From: Streptomyces sp. CA-210063
GTDB lineage: Bacteria; Actinomycetota; Actinomycetes; Streptomycetales; Streptomycetaceae
Direction of reading: 5' to 3'
Length of the DNA: 64,000 nt
Assembly: GCF_024612015.1 (NCBI RefSeq)
Contig: NZ_CP102512.1
Span: 5,766,001 to 5,830,000, forward strand
Both the position numbers and the translations under genes were made by a program. The notes under the pieces are model-generated. The model ran no database searches. It worked only from the letters and a program-made list of their open reading frames with translations, and was not told the DNA's origin. Positions 17,172 to 25,549 of the stretch are shown one piece after another; positions within the stretch are counted from its first letter, which is position 1; every line of letters starts with the position of its first letter.

Positions 17172-18322
17172 CCGACCAGCAGACGACGACGGACCGGGAA
17201 GGCCCCGCAGCGGACCGGGAACAGGCCCCGCCCGCCGAGCGACGCACCCCGACGAACGCCGCCGAGCAGCCGACAGCCGTAAAGGCCCCGGCCATGCCTG
17301 TTGAGCCGCCGCCGGCCGTAAAGGCCCCGGCCATGCCTGTTGAGCCGCCGCCGGCCGTACAGGCCCCGGTCACGCCTGTTGAGCCGCCGCCGGCCGTACA
17401 GGCCCCGGTCACGCAGCCCGCTCCCGACGCGGGGGACACGGTCGTCCCCGCCCAGGAGCAGCCCACCCCCCAGCCGCCGGCCGCCGTACCACCGGCATCC
17501 GCACCCCCCATGCCCGAGGCGCAGCCCCTCCCCACCACACCCCCGGTCAAGAAGGACCGCCGCGTCCTGCGGGCCGTCCTGCGCTGGACCGCCGCCGTCG
17601 TCGTGTTCGCGGCGGTCGGGACGACGGCCGCGATCGGGGTCCTCGGCATGGAGCGGACGGACGTGCCGGGCCTGGCGACGGAGTCGGACGGGCGGTGGGA
17701 GTACCCGACGCTGACGAAGCCGGCGTTGCCGTCGGGCAGCCCGGGGCCGTTCGCGGAGACGAACAAGGCGGGGGCCCACCACGCCGACCTGCGGGACCTG
17801 GTCCTGCCGGCGCCGAAGGGCGCGAAGGCGGACGCGGCGTTGCGCGGCGAGGACGGCTGGCTGCCCACGAAGGACTTCCTCAAGGAGTTCTCGCCGGAGG
17901 ACGACGCCGCCGACGAGCTCGGCCAGGTGCTCACCGACTACGGCGTACGGCACATCGCCGCGCGCGGCTGGACCATGCCGGACGGCACCCGCACCCGGAT
18001 CTACCTGCTGCAGTTCAACACGGCGGCCGTCGCGGACGAGATGTTCTCGCTCGAACTGACCGGCTACAACAGCCCGCGCTACGAACTGCGCGGCACCGAC
18101 GGGACCATCTCCCGGGACGGGGACTTCTCCGCACGTTCCGAGCTGTTGGACATCGAGCGCGCCGCGTACGTCGAGAGCATGCCGTACGGCGAGGAACAAG
18201 TGCGGCAGGCGTATCTCTCCGCCGCCGACACCCTCGCCGTGGTCGTCCAGTCCGGGAAGGGCGCCACCGAGGCGATCCCCTTCCAGCAGACGGTCGTCCT
18301 GCAGAGCCAGCTCCTCGACTGA
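17168..18322 (+). CDS. Membrane-anchored protein C with Pro-rich tandem repeats
   Basis: 384 residues. The N-terminal tail holds three and a half 13-residue repeats (VKAPAMPVEPPPA and VQAPVTPVEPPPA) encoded by a 39-bp DNA repeat, then a Pro-rich stretch, KKDRRVLR, a membrane helix at about 140-160 and an extracytoplasmic domain like that of protein A (GEDGWLPTKDFLKEF, RIYLLQFNTAAVADEMF). The tail probably spans or sits near the membrane as a flexible linker. All three genes overlap by four bases, which suggests fixed stoichiometry. A terminator follows at 18382. Confidence 0.82.
   Translation: MTDQQTTTDREGPAADREQAPPAERRTPTNAAEQPTAVKAPAMPVEPPPAVKAPAMPVEPPPAVQAPVTPVEPPPAVQAPVTQPAPDAGDTVVPAQEQPTPQPPAAVPPASAPPMPEAQPLPTTPPVKKDRRVLRAVLRWTAAVVVFAAVGTTAAIGVLGMERTDVPGLATESDGRWEYPTLTKPALPSGSPGPFAETNKAGAHHADLRDLVLPAPKGAKADAALRGEDGWLPTKDFLKEFSPEDDAADELGQVLTDYGVRHIAARGWTMPDGTRTRIYLLQFNTAAVADEMFSLELTGYNSPRYELRGTDGTISRDGDFSARSELLDIERAAYVESMPYGEEQVRQAYLSAADTLAVVVQSGKGATEAIPFQQTVVLQSQLLD
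17279..17413 (+). repeat. 39-bp coding tandem repeat
   Basis: Units at 17279-17317, 17318-17356 and 17357-17395 plus a partial fourth to 17413; the first two units are identical. In-frame, so copy-number change would lengthen the linker by 13 residues. Confidence 0.85.
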
Positions 18323-18381
18323 GCGGAACGTCGACTGAGCGAAACCTCGACCGGGCAGAACACCGAACCTGGCGAACCGCC

Positions 18382-18412
18382 CCGGGCCCCAGCCGCGTAA
18401 GCTGGGGCCCGG
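18382..18412 (+). terminator. Perfect 12-bp stem terminator
   Basis: Arms 18382-18393 and 18401-18412 are fully complementary with a 7-base loop, 60 bases after the operon of three membrane proteins. Confidence 0.8.
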
Positions 18413-18454
18413 CCTTGTGTAGTACCGAACCTCCGCTCATCCGAGGAGCACCCC

Positions 18455-18553
18455 GTGGAGATCTTCTTCGAAGCACTGCTGGTCCTGGTCTGCGTCGGCG
18501 TTCTCGCCTTCACCGGTCTGGCCGTGAAGAAGCTGTACCAGGGCCAGCGCTGA
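18455..18553 (+). CDS. 32-residue single-span membrane peptide
   Basis: GTG at 18455 with GAGGAG eight bases upstream opens a 32-codon frame: MEIFFEALLVLVCVGVLAFT then GLAVKKLYQGQR. One membrane helix (about 4-24) and a short basic cytoplasmic end make a convincing small membrane protein. It lies after the upstream terminator and 50 bases before the nitrobindin-like gene, so it may be the first gene of that transcript. I recall similarly short genes at this locus in other Streptomyces but cannot verify conservation. Confidence 0.6.
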   Translation: MEIFFEALLVLVCVGVLAFTGLAVKKLYQGQR

Positions 18554-18605
18554 CCGGCGTCCGACCGACGCCAAGGACCCCCAGGACATCCAGGAACCGC
18601 CACTC

Positions 18606-19181
18606 ATGATCGAGATCCCGTCCGACCTGCACAAGGACCTCGTCCCCCTCGCCTTCCTGCTCGGCGACTGGGCGGGCGCGGGCGTCCACGACTTCCCCGG
18701 TGCCGAGAAGTGCAACTTCGGCCAGGAGGTCACCTTCAGCCACGACGGCCGGGACTTCCTGGAGTACCACTCCGCCACCTGGGTGCTGGACCAGGACGGC
18801 AACAAGGTCCGTCCGCTGGAGACCGAGTCCGGCTTCTGGCGCGTCGACGCCGACCGCAAGGTCGAGATCGTCATGACCCGCGACGACGGGGTCGTCGAGA
18901 TCTGGTACGGCGAGCTGGCCAAGCAGAAGCCGCAGATCGACCTGGTCACGGACGCGGTCGCGCGGACGGCGGCCTCCGGTCCCTACAGCGGAGGCAAGCG
19001 GCTGTACGGCTATGTGAACAGCGACCTGATGTGGGTCGGCGAGAAGTCGACGCCCGACGTCGAGCTGCGCCCCTACATGTCCGCGCACCTGAAGAAGGTC
19101 GTCACCGCCGAGGACGTCGAGCGCTGGGCCAAGGCCCTCCCGGACGACATGCCGGACGACGGCATCGCCTTCTTCAAGTAG
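18606..19181 (+). CDS. Nitrobindin-like heme-binding beta-barrel (FABP family)
   Basis: 191 residues. The signature GDWAGAG at 20-26 (the GxWxGxG motif) and the ten-stranded beta-barrel pattern identify the nitrobindin/DUF1794 group. These proteins bind ferric heme in an all-beta barrel and can isomerise peroxynitrite or bind nitric oxide; the proximal heme ligand is a histidine near the C-terminus (YMSAHLKKV is the candidate). Immediately upstream of nur, suggesting a link to metal or oxidative homeostasis. Confidence 0.88.
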   Translation: MIEIPSDLHKDLVPLAFLLGDWAGAGVHDFPGAEKCNFGQEVTFSHDGRDFLEYHSATWVLDQDGNKVRPLETESGFWRVDADRKVEIVMTRDDGVVEIWYGELAKQKPQIDLVTDAVARTAASGPYSGGKRLYGYVNSDLMWVGEKSTPDVELRPYMSAHLKKVVTAEDVERWAKALPDDMPDDGIAFFK

Positions 19182-19196
19182 TCCTAGACTCGTGGT

Positions 19197-19664
19197 GTGG
19201 TGAGCACCGACTGGAAGAGCGACCTCAGGCAGCGCGGCTACCGGCTGACGCCGCAGCGGCAACTCGTGCTCGAAGCCGTGGACACCCTGGAGCACGCGAC
19301 CCCCGACGACATCCTCGTGGAAGTGAGGAAGACGGCGTCGGGGGTCAATATCTCGACGGTCTACCGGACCCTGGAGCTCCTGGAGGAGCTCGGGCTGGTC
19401 AGCCACGCTCACCTGGGGCACGGGGCGCCGACGTACCACCTGGCCGACCGGCACCACCACCTCCATCTCGTGTGCCGCGACTGCACGAACGTGATCGAGG
19501 CGGACGTGTCGGTGGCGGCGGACTTCACGGCCAAGCTGCGCGAGACCTTCGGCTTCGACACGGACATGAAGCACTTCGCGATCTTCGGCCGCTGCGAGGA
19601 CTGCTCCCGCAAGAGTGCGGCCAGCAAGAATTCGACAACCAAGAGTTCAACTACCGAGTCGTAG
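19197..19664 (+). CDS. nur: Nur, nickel-responsive Fur-family repressor
   Basis: 155 residues, starting at GTG 19197, close behind the preceding stop and without a clear ribosome binding site (possibly leaderless). The sequence (STDWKSDLRQRGYRLTPQRQ, NISTVYRTLELLEELGLVSH, ADRHHHLHLVCRDC) matches S. coelicolor Nur as I recall it. Nur represses the nickel transporter and the Fe-superoxide dismutase when nickel is present. The His cluster and two CxxC motifs that could bind metal are present. The C-terminal tail is longer than in S. coelicolor and Ser/Thr-rich (KSAASKNSTTKSSTTES). Confidence 0.93.
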   Translation: MVSTDWKSDLRQRGYRLTPQRQLVLEAVDTLEHATPDDILVEVRKTASGVNISTVYRTLELLEELGLVSHAHLGHGAPTYHLADRHHHLHLVCRDCTNVIEADVSVAADFTAKLRETFGFDTDMKHFAIFGRCEDCSRKSAASKNSTTKSSTTES

Positions 19665-19674
19665 GCTTAGGCGT

Positions 19675-20640
19675 ATGAAGAGCCCTCTGCTGTCCCTGCC
19701 CGGAGCCGTCCCCGCCGAGGGCGTGGACGAAGATGTCGCCGCCCACTACGGCGACCTCTTCCGCGAACAGCGGGCCCTCGCCGACGGCGCCGGATTCGTC
19801 GACCTCTCCCACCGGGGCGTCCTCGCCGTCTCCGGCGAGGACCGGCTCAGCTGGCTGCATCTGCTGCTCACCCAGCACGTCAGCGAACTCCCCGTCGGCG
19901 AGGCCACCGAAGCGCTGATCCTCTCCGCGAACGGCCACATCGAGCACGCGCTGTACCTGGTCGACGACGGCACGACCGTCTGGGCCCACGTCGAGCCCGG
20001 CACCCAGGAGGCGCTGCTCGCGTACCTGGAGTCGATGAAGTTCTTCTACCGGGTCGAAGTCGCCGACCGGACGGACGACTTCGCGGTCGTCCACCTCCCC
20101 GCCGGTTCGATCGCCGAGGTCCCTCAGGGCGTGGCCGTCCGTGAGACGCCGTACGGCCGTGATCTGTTCCTCCCGCGCACGGACCTGGAGTCGTACGCGG
20201 AGAAGGCGGGCCCCGCGGCCGGCCTCCTCGCGTACGAGGCGCTGCGCGTCGAGCACCACCGTCCCCGCCTGGGCTTCGAGACCGACCACCGCACCATCCC
20301 GCACGAGCTGGGCTGGATCGGCACGGCGGTGCACCTCCAGAAGGGCTGCTACCGCGGCCAGGAAACCGTGGCCCGCGTCCAGAACCTCGGCAAGCCCCCC
20401 CGCCGCCTCGTCTTCCTCCACCTCGACGGCAGTGAGGTCCACCTGCCGCCGCGCGGCGCGGAGCTCCGCCTGGCGGACGACGGCCCCGACGGCCGCAAGA
20501 TCGGCTTCATCACGACGTCCGTACGCCATCACGAACTGGGCCCCGTGGCCCTGGCCCTGGTCAAGCGCAACGTGGCGATCGACGCGAGGCTCCTGGCGGA
20601 CACGACGGCCGCGGCGCAGGAGGTCGTGGTCGAGCCGTAG
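19675..20640 (+). CDS. ygfZ: YgfZ/GcvT-like folate-binding protein
   Basis: 321 residues beginning at an ATG ten bases after nur. The signature KGCYRGQE at 223-230 with Cys225 is the YgfZ motif. These proteins bind tetrahydrofolate and help assemble or repair Fe-S clusters in enzymes such as MiaB. The rest shows the aminomethyltransferase fold (DLSHRGVLAVSGEDRLSWLHLL). The close spacing to nur suggests co-transcription. No metal-site residues are expected. Confidence 0.9.
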   Translation: MKSPLLSLPGAVPAEGVDEDVAAHYGDLFREQRALADGAGFVDLSHRGVLAVSGEDRLSWLHLLLTQHVSELPVGEATEALILSANGHIEHALYLVDDGTTVWAHVEPGTQEALLAYLESMKFFYRVEVADRTDDFAVVHLPAGSIAEVPQGVAVRETPYGRDLFLPRTDLESYAEKAGPAAGLLAYEALRVEHHRPRLGFETDHRTIPHELGWIGTAVHLQKGCYRGQETVARVQNLGKPPRRLVFLHLDGSEVHLPPRGAELRLADDGPDGRKIGFITTSVRHHELGPVALALVKRNVAIDARLLADTTAAAQEVVVEP

Positions 20641-20669
20641 GAGCGGCGGGGACGTCTACGGTCGCGAGC

Positions 20670-21374
20670 ATGGTCGAACACGATGCCCTCAGTGCCACCG
20701 GCGAGGCCTACGACGCCGCTGCCGACACGTATGCGCGGCTGTTCCGCGACTCGCTGCGGGACAGCCCCCTGGACCGCGCGATCCTGGGTGCCTTCGCCGA
20801 GGTCGTCCGTGCGAGTGGGGACGGTCAGGTCGCGGACCTGGGGTGTGGGCCTGGCCATATCACCGCTCATCTGGACGAGTTGGGGCTGGCGGCGTTCGGT
20901 GTTGACGCCTCTCCCGCGATGATCGAGTTGGCTCGGCAGGCCTATCCGGACCTGCGGTTCGACGTGGGCTCGATGGCGGCGTTGGACATCGCTGACGGCG
21001 TGCTCGGCGGCGTACTCTCACGCTGGTCCATCATCCACACTCCGCCGCGGGAACTCCCCGTCATCCTGGCGGAGTTCCACCGTGTGCTGGCGCCCGGCGG
21101 CCACCTTCTGGTCGGCTTTTCGGCGAGCGAGGATCCGTCCCACCCGACGCAGGTCTTCGATCACGCGGTCGCGCCCGCCTACCGGTGGTCCCCTGATCAC
21201 CTCGCCGCGATGCTGCGCGAGTCCGGGTTGGCCGAGGTGGCCCGGATGGTTCGCGAGCCCCAGCCCACCGACCGACGGCAGTTCCAGGAGATCCACCTAC
21301 TCGCCCGCAAGGAGGCGACCCCTCCCGCCGGCCCGCGACAGCTCCGGCGCCCTACATCTCCAGCAGCACCGTGA
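20670..21374 (+). CDS. Class I SAM-dependent methyltransferase
   Basis: 234 residues. Motif [13 protein letters not shown] at about 54-65 and the acidic residue of motif II ([17 protein letters not shown]) mark a class I methyltransferase; the motif IV/V region reads [16 protein letters not shown]. Substrate unknown. The C-terminal end overlaps the convergent dtd gene by 23 bases, so the last residues ([13 protein letters not shown]) lie in antisense to it. Confidence 0.87.
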   Translation: MVEHDALSATGEAYDAAADTYARLFRDSLRDSPLDRAILGAFAEVVRASGDGQVADLGCGPGHITAHLDELGLAAFGVDASPAMIELARQAYPDLRFDVGSMAALDIADGVLGGVLSRWSIIHTPPRELPVILAEFHRVLAPGGHLLVGFSASEDPSHPTQVFDHAVAPAYRWSPDHLAAMLRESGLAEVARMVREPQPTDRRQFQEIHLLARKEATPPAGPRQLRRPTSPAAP

Positions 21375-21777
21375 ACGGCCCGTCGTTCGTCAGCGACACC
21401 CGCATCTTCGCCCCGAACCGCCCCGTCGCCACCGTCGCCCCCAACGCCCGCAACCGGGCGACGACCTCCTCCACCAGCGGCTCGGCGACATCACCGGGCG
21501 CCGCCGCGTTCCAGGTGGGCCGCCGCCCCTTGCGCGCATCCCCGTACAGGGTGAACTGGCTGATCACCAGCAACGGCGCGTCCACATCGCTGCACGACTT
21601 CTCGTCGTGCAGCATCCGCACGGACCACAGCTTGCGCGCCAGCTGCGCCGCCTTCTCCATGGTGTCGTCGTGCGTCACGCCGACGAGGACGCACAACCCC
21701 TCGCCCTCGATCGCCCCGACCGTCTCACCGTCCACGACGACGCTCGCGCCGTCGACCCTCTGCACCACCGCACGCAT
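21352..21777 (-). CDS. dtd: D-aminoacyl-tRNA deacylase
   Basis: 141 residues; the ATG at 21777 ([15 protein letters not shown]) is the family-standard start, and earlier in-frame ATGs are ignored. Conserved blocks SQFTLYGD (73-80) and [10 protein letters not shown] (131-140) form the active site that hydrolyses D-amino acids (and glycine mischarged to tRNA-Ala) from tRNA. It protects translation and is normally a stand-alone housekeeping gene. Confidence 0.95.
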   Translation of the reverse strand: MRAVVQRVDGASVVVDGETVGAIEGEGLCVLVGVTHDDTMEKAAQLARKLWSVRMLHDEKSCSDVDAPLLVISQFTLYGDARKGRRPTWNAAAPGDVAEPLVEEVVARLRALGATVATGRFGAKMRVSLTNDGPFTVLLEM

Positions 21778-21992
21778 GCCGACCATCATGCCGCCGACGT
21801 CCACAGCCGTACGCGAGGGGGTCATCCTTGCGGGGGGTTCGTGATCACGGGGGTTTGAAGAGCGCTTTGCCCGGTCTTTCTCATTGATCCATTACCGCCC
21901 ATCTGGGGTGGATCGCGGGGACTCGGTCACAAAGCGGCCACCGGGAGTGGCACCATGCTCACACACACCGGTCGAGGGGACGGTTGAGGCGC

Positions 21993-22628
21993 ATGAGCAC
22001 ATCGAGTACCGGGCAGCCCCCGGGAACTGCGACGTTTACCCGTACGAGTCCGGGGCCCGCCCCCGGCGTCCGCCGGCCACCGGTCCAGCGCACGGACAGC
22101 GGACCACTGCCGCCGCCGGACCCGGCCGAGCACGACCTGTCCCGGCTGCGGCTGCCCGCACTGCGCACACTGCGCCGGGACGCCCAGCGGGACGAGGCCG
22201 ACCTCAGCTATCTGCGGCGGCTGCTCCAGGGCCGTATCGACATCCTGCGGGCCGAGCTGGCCCGCCGGGGCGGCGCGGCGGACCCCGGGGCCCCGGGAGA
22301 GCCCTCGGCGCTCGTCGACCGGCTCTCGGCGATCCTCACGGACGCCCCGGCCCGGCACCGTTCCTCGGCCCGCCACGTCACGGTGGGCACGCCGTACGGC
22401 GAGGAGTACCGCCGGCTCGCCGCCGAGATGCTCGACGAGGTCGAACTCTCCGACCTCGAGGCCCGCACCGACGACGAACTCACCGCCGGCCTGGCCCGCC
22501 TCGTCCACCACGAGCAACAGATCTCCGGCCGTCGCCAGCGCCTCCAGCGCACCGCCGACGACTGCAGCGCCGAGATCGCCCGCCGGTACCGTGAGGGCGA
22601 GGCCCAGGTGGACGACCTGCTCATCTGA
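21993..22628 (+). CDS. rsiG: RsiG, c-di-GMP-dependent anti-sigma factor for WhiG
   Basis: 211 residues from the ATG at 21993 (GAGG four bases before; a TTG at 21984 is the alternative). Two helices each carry the motif E(X)3S(X)2R(X)3Q(X)3D: E68-S72-R75-Q79-D83 and E174-S178-R181-Q185-D189. That double motif is the c-di-GMP-binding signature of RsiG, which with two bound c-di-GMP molecules sequesters the sporulation sigma factor WhiG. The N-terminal 48 residues are Pro/Thr-rich and disordered. It thus links c-di-GMP level to the onset of sporulation. Promoter elements were not resolved. Confidence 0.93.
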   Translation: MSTSSTGQPPGTATFTRTSPGPAPGVRRPPVQRTDSGPLPPPDPAEHDLSRLRLPALRTLRRDAQRDEADLSYLRRLLQGRIDILRAELARRGGAADPGAPGEPSALVDRLSAILTDAPARHRSSARHVTVGTPYGEEYRRLAAEMLDEVELSDLEARTDDELTAGLARLVHHEQQISGRRQRLQRTADDCSAEIARRYREGEAQVDDLLI

Positions 22629-22731
22629 CGTATCCGACGTATGTGATGTAGGGGACGTGCTTGACGCGGCGGCTCCGGGGCACCCGGGGCCGCTGCGGCA
22701 CGGATGACGCCCTACAGGAAGGTCCCCGCCG

Positions 22732-23724
22732 ATGTCCGAGAACCCCGCGATACCGTCCCCGCCCGCAGAACTCCCCGGTGACGTCGCCCCTCCCGTGCTC
22801 GCGGAGGTCGTACGTTCCGGGTTCGTGGAGGGGCGGCATCGGGGCAGCATGGTGCTGTTGGCGGCGGACGGCTCGGTGCAGGCGGCGCTGGGGGACGTGA
22901 CGGTGCCGGTCTTCCCCCGGTCGGCCAACAAGCCGATGCAGGCGGCCGGGGTGCTCCGCGCGGGGCTCGAACTCACCGGAGAGCGGCTGGCGTTGGCCGC
23001 CGCGAGCCACTCGGGCGAGGACTTCCACCTGGACCTCGTACGGAAGATGCTGGCGGAACACGGGCTGAGTGCGGCGCGGCTCCAGTGCCCGCCGGACCTG
23101 CCGTTGGACCGGGTGGAGGCGGAGGCGTACCTGGCCGCCGGTGGCGTACGCGACCGGGTGGCCATGAACTGCTCCGGCAAGCACACGGCGATGCTGGCGG
23201 CGGCGGCCCTGCGCGGGTGGCCGGCCGAGTCGTACCTGGACCCGGACCACCCCCTTCAGCGCCTAATCCGCGAGGTGGTGGAGGAGGCGGCGGGCGAGCG
23301 GGTGGCGGCGGTGGGCGTGGACGGCTGCGGGGCCCCGCTGATGGCGATCAGCCTCACCGGCCTGGCCCGGGCCTTCCGCTCCTTCGTCCTCGCCCCGCCC
23401 GACTCGGCCGAACGCCGTGTCGCCGACGCCATGCGCGCCCACCCCGAGTACGTGGCCGGTACCCGCCGCCACGACACCCACCTCATGCGCGCCCTCCCCG
23501 GCACCCTCAGCAAAATGGGCGCCGAAGCCGTCCAGGCCACAGCCCTCCCCGACGGCCGGGCCCTGGCCTTCAAAATCGAAGACGGCGCGACCAGGGCCCT
23601 GGGGCCCGTACTGGCCCGTGCCCTCACGCTGCTGGGCGTGAACCCCGAGGTCGCGTCCCCCATCGGCCGCACCCCGCTGCTGGGCGGAGGCAGAGAGGTG
23701 GGAGAACTCCGCCCGACCTTCTGA
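22732..23724 (+). CDS. L-asparaginase, Rhizobium-type (class 3)
   Basis: 330 residues of the asparaginase_II family, unrelated to the bacterial type I/II enzymes. A Ser-x-x-Lys pair (PRSANKP, Ser64/Lys67), SHSGE at 92-96, and MNCSGKHTAML (Cys147/Lys150) correspond to the residues described for the Rhizobium etli inducible enzyme. It deaminates L-asparagine to aspartate and ammonia. The ATG at 22732 follows GGAAGG. It is followed by a dispersed repeat block and is likely monocistronic. Confidence 0.88.
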   Translation: MSENPAIPSPPAELPGDVAPPVLAEVVRSGFVEGRHRGSMVLLAADGSVQAALGDVTVPVFPRSANKPMQAAGVLRAGLELTGERLALAAASHSGEDFHLDLVRKMLAEHGLSAARLQCPPDLPLDRVEAEAYLAAGGVRDRVAMNCSGKHTAMLAAAALRGWPAESYLDPDHPLQRLIREVVEEAAGERVAAVGVDGCGAPLMAISLTGLARAFRSFVLAPPDSAERRVADAMRAHPEYVAGTRRHDTHLMRALPGTLSKMGAEAVQATALPDGRALAFKIEDGATRALGPVLARALTLLGVNPEVASPIGRTPLLGGGREVGELRPTF

Positions 23725-23736
23725 AAGGGGCGAAGC

Positions 23737-23894
23737 CCCCTTTCAGGGGCGCGGGGAACTGCGCGACAAGCCACGACGCTCCCGCACCCGACTGACTCAC
23801 GAACAGCCCCCAAAAGGCCCGGCCGCAGGCCGAAGGGGGTCGAAGGGGCACAGCCCCTGGGGGATGGGACGGGTAGGGGCGGCGGGGGCGAAAA
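23737..23894. repeat. Compound dispersed repeat block
   Basis: Holds the GGGGCGCGGGGAACTGCGCG core (23746-23765) and, at 23837-23894, the same element that forms the outer arms of the 11838-12069 palindrome (GATGGGACGGGTAGGGGCGG). Explains the whole gap between the asparaginase and the Eis-like gene. Confidence 0.8.
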
Positions 23895-23934
23895 CTCCGC
23901 GACACCACCGTCGGCACCCCCCTAGCGTGACCCC

Positions 23935-25224
23935 ATGAGCTCCTCCCACGACATCGCCGTACGCCCCATATCCGAGGACGAGATCCCCGCCTGGCTCCAC
24001 GCCCTGGACACCGGCTTCCTACGCGCTCCGACCCCCCTCTCCCCCCAGGAGCTCAAGGACCGCACGTCCCACATCACCCCACCCCGCACCCTCGCCGCGT
24101 TCGACGAGTCCCGCACCCACACCGCACTCCTCACCGGTGGAACCTCCCCGGCCGTGGCCACCTTCCGCTCCTTCCCCCAGGAGCTGACCACCGTCGGCGG
24201 CGGAACCGTCCCCGCCGACGCCATCTCGAACGTCACGGTCAGCCCCACCCACCGCCGCCGAGGCATCCTGACCCGGATGATGGCCCACGACCTCACCGCC
24301 GCGAGGGAACGCGGCGACGTCGTGGCGACCCTGATCGCCGCCGAGTACCCGATCTACGGCCGCTACGGCTTCGGCCCCGCCACCTCGGCCACCGAGTGGA
24401 CCATCGACGTCCCCCGCACCGGCCTGGACCCCCGCTGGTCGGGCCCCGCGGACGGCGGCCGTGTCGACCTCGTCGACGGCGCGGCCGTACGCGCCCTCGG
24501 CCCCGCCCTCCACGACCGGCTCCGCCACGCCCAGCCCGGCGCGGTGAGCCGCGACGAGCGCTGGTGGCGGATCAACACCGGTGACCTGCGGGTCAGCTCC
24601 TCCTGGGACGAGCCGTTCTACGCGGTGTACCGCTCGGCGGCCGGCGAGATCGAGGGCCTCGTCTCGTACGAGGCGGACGACAACTGGCAGCGGAAGCAGC
24701 CGCACGACACGGCGGACGTGAACTGGCTGATCGCGACGACCTCGGCCGCCGAGCGCGCCCTGTGGCACTACCTCTGTTCGATCGACTGGATCACGAAGGT
24801 CAAGTCGGGCTGGCGGGCCCCCGACGACCTCCTCCCGCACTTCTTCCCCGACCCGCGCGCCGCGAGCGTCACCACCCAGGCGGACTGGCTGTGGGTGCGG
24901 ATCCTGGACGTCGTACGGGCGCTGGAGGCCCGGACGTACACGGCCACCGGGACGCTGGTGCTGGAGATCGTCGACAGGGACGGCTTCGCGGACGGGCGCT
25001 ACCGGCTGGACGCGGGCCCCGACGGGGCGCGTTGCGTGCCGACGCGCGAGGACGGCGATCTCGTCCTGGAGGCCGCGGACCTGGCGACGCTGTGGCTGGG
25101 CGACGAGTCGGCCGTACGGCTCGCCGCGCTCGGCCGGGTGCGGGAACAGCGGAAGGGCGCCGCCTCCGTGGCCGACGCCCTGCTGCGGACGTCCAGGCGC
25201 CCGTGGTGCCCGGACATCTTCTGA
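23935..25224 (+). CDS. GNAT acetyltransferase, Eis-like
   Basis: 429 residues from an ATG at 23935. The N-terminal half is a GNAT fold with acetyl-CoA binding loop [14 protein letters not shown], followed by a second GNAT-like domain and a C-terminal sterol-carrier-like domain ([21 protein letters not shown]). This three-domain arrangement is that of Eis, a multi-site acetyltransferase of amines, including aminoglycosides in mycobacteria. The native substrate here is unknown. It precedes the regulator cluster at 25.5-29.7 kb without evidence for cotranscription. Confidence 0.88.
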   Translation: MSSSHDIAVRPISEDEIPAWLHALDTGFLRAPTPLSPQELKDRTSHITPPRTLAAFDESRTHTALLTGGTSPAVATFRSFPQELTTVGGGTVPADAISNVTVSPTHRRRGILTRMMAHDLTAARERGDVVATLIAAEYPIYGRYGFGPATSATEWTIDVPRTGLDPRWSGPADGGRVDLVDGAAVRALGPALHDRLRHAQPGAVSRDERWWRINTGDLRVSSSWDEPFYAVYRSAAGEIEGLVSYEADDNWQRKQPHDTADVNWLIATTSAAERALWHYLCSIDWITKVKSGWRAPDDLLPHFFPDPRAASVTTQADWLWVRILDVVRALEARTYTATGTLVLEIVDRDGFADGRYRLDAGPDGARCVPTREDGDLVLEAADLATLWLGDESAVRLAALGRVREQRKGAASVADALLRTSRRPWCPDIF

Positions 25225-25280
25225 GGCCCTACGAGGACCTGTACTGGGACCTTTCCTTGGTGTGTGCGGTATCCGTAGCT

Positions 25281-25335
25281 ATTCAGTTGTGGTTGTGGCT
25301 GCGCATTCAGTTGTGGCTGGACCATTCAGTTGTGG
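25281..25335 (+). repeat. Triple ATTCAGTTGTGG direct repeat
   Basis: Exact 12-mers at 25281-25292, 25305-25316 and 25324-25335 (spacings 24 and 19) lie in an unusually AT-rich gap upstream of the first GntR-type regulator. They could be binding sites; otherwise the 25225-25447 stretch is empty. Confidence 0.7.
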
Positions 25336-25447
25336 CTGTGCGGACCGGTCGAACTCCCGGCTCCCCTCCGGAAGGGAGGTCGATCGGTCGGTCTGTGTGG
25401 CAGTTGCCAGTGTCACCAACCATCTGAAAGTTTGACCATGTTGTGAA

Positions 25448-25462
25448 AGTTGGCGACCAACT
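25448..25462. promoter_or_regulatory. Palindromic operator candidate AGTTGGcgaCCAACT
   Basis: Six-base inverted arms with a 3-base centre, about 90 bases upstream of the first regulator. The identical arms recur at 26731-26745 upstream of its paralogue. GntR-type proteins bind such short palindromes. Confidence 0.6.
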
Positions 25463-25497
25463 CCACCTTACTTATTGCCACGTGGAGTCGTCTCATA

Positions 25498-25549
25498 ACC
25501 ACCTTCCCTTGAACTGCCCAAAGATGGCGCGAAGTTGTAGTGTTTGTTC
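25498..25549 (+). promoter_or_regulatory. Conserved leaderless promoter block of regulator A
   Basis: A 52-base block ending at the GTG that is about four-fifths identical by eye to 26781-26832 in front of regulator B. It contains ACCACCTTC, TGAACT, CCCAAAGATGG and TTGTAG. The TTGTAG lies about nine bases before the GTG, so transcription probably starts at the start codon. Confidence 0.55.
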
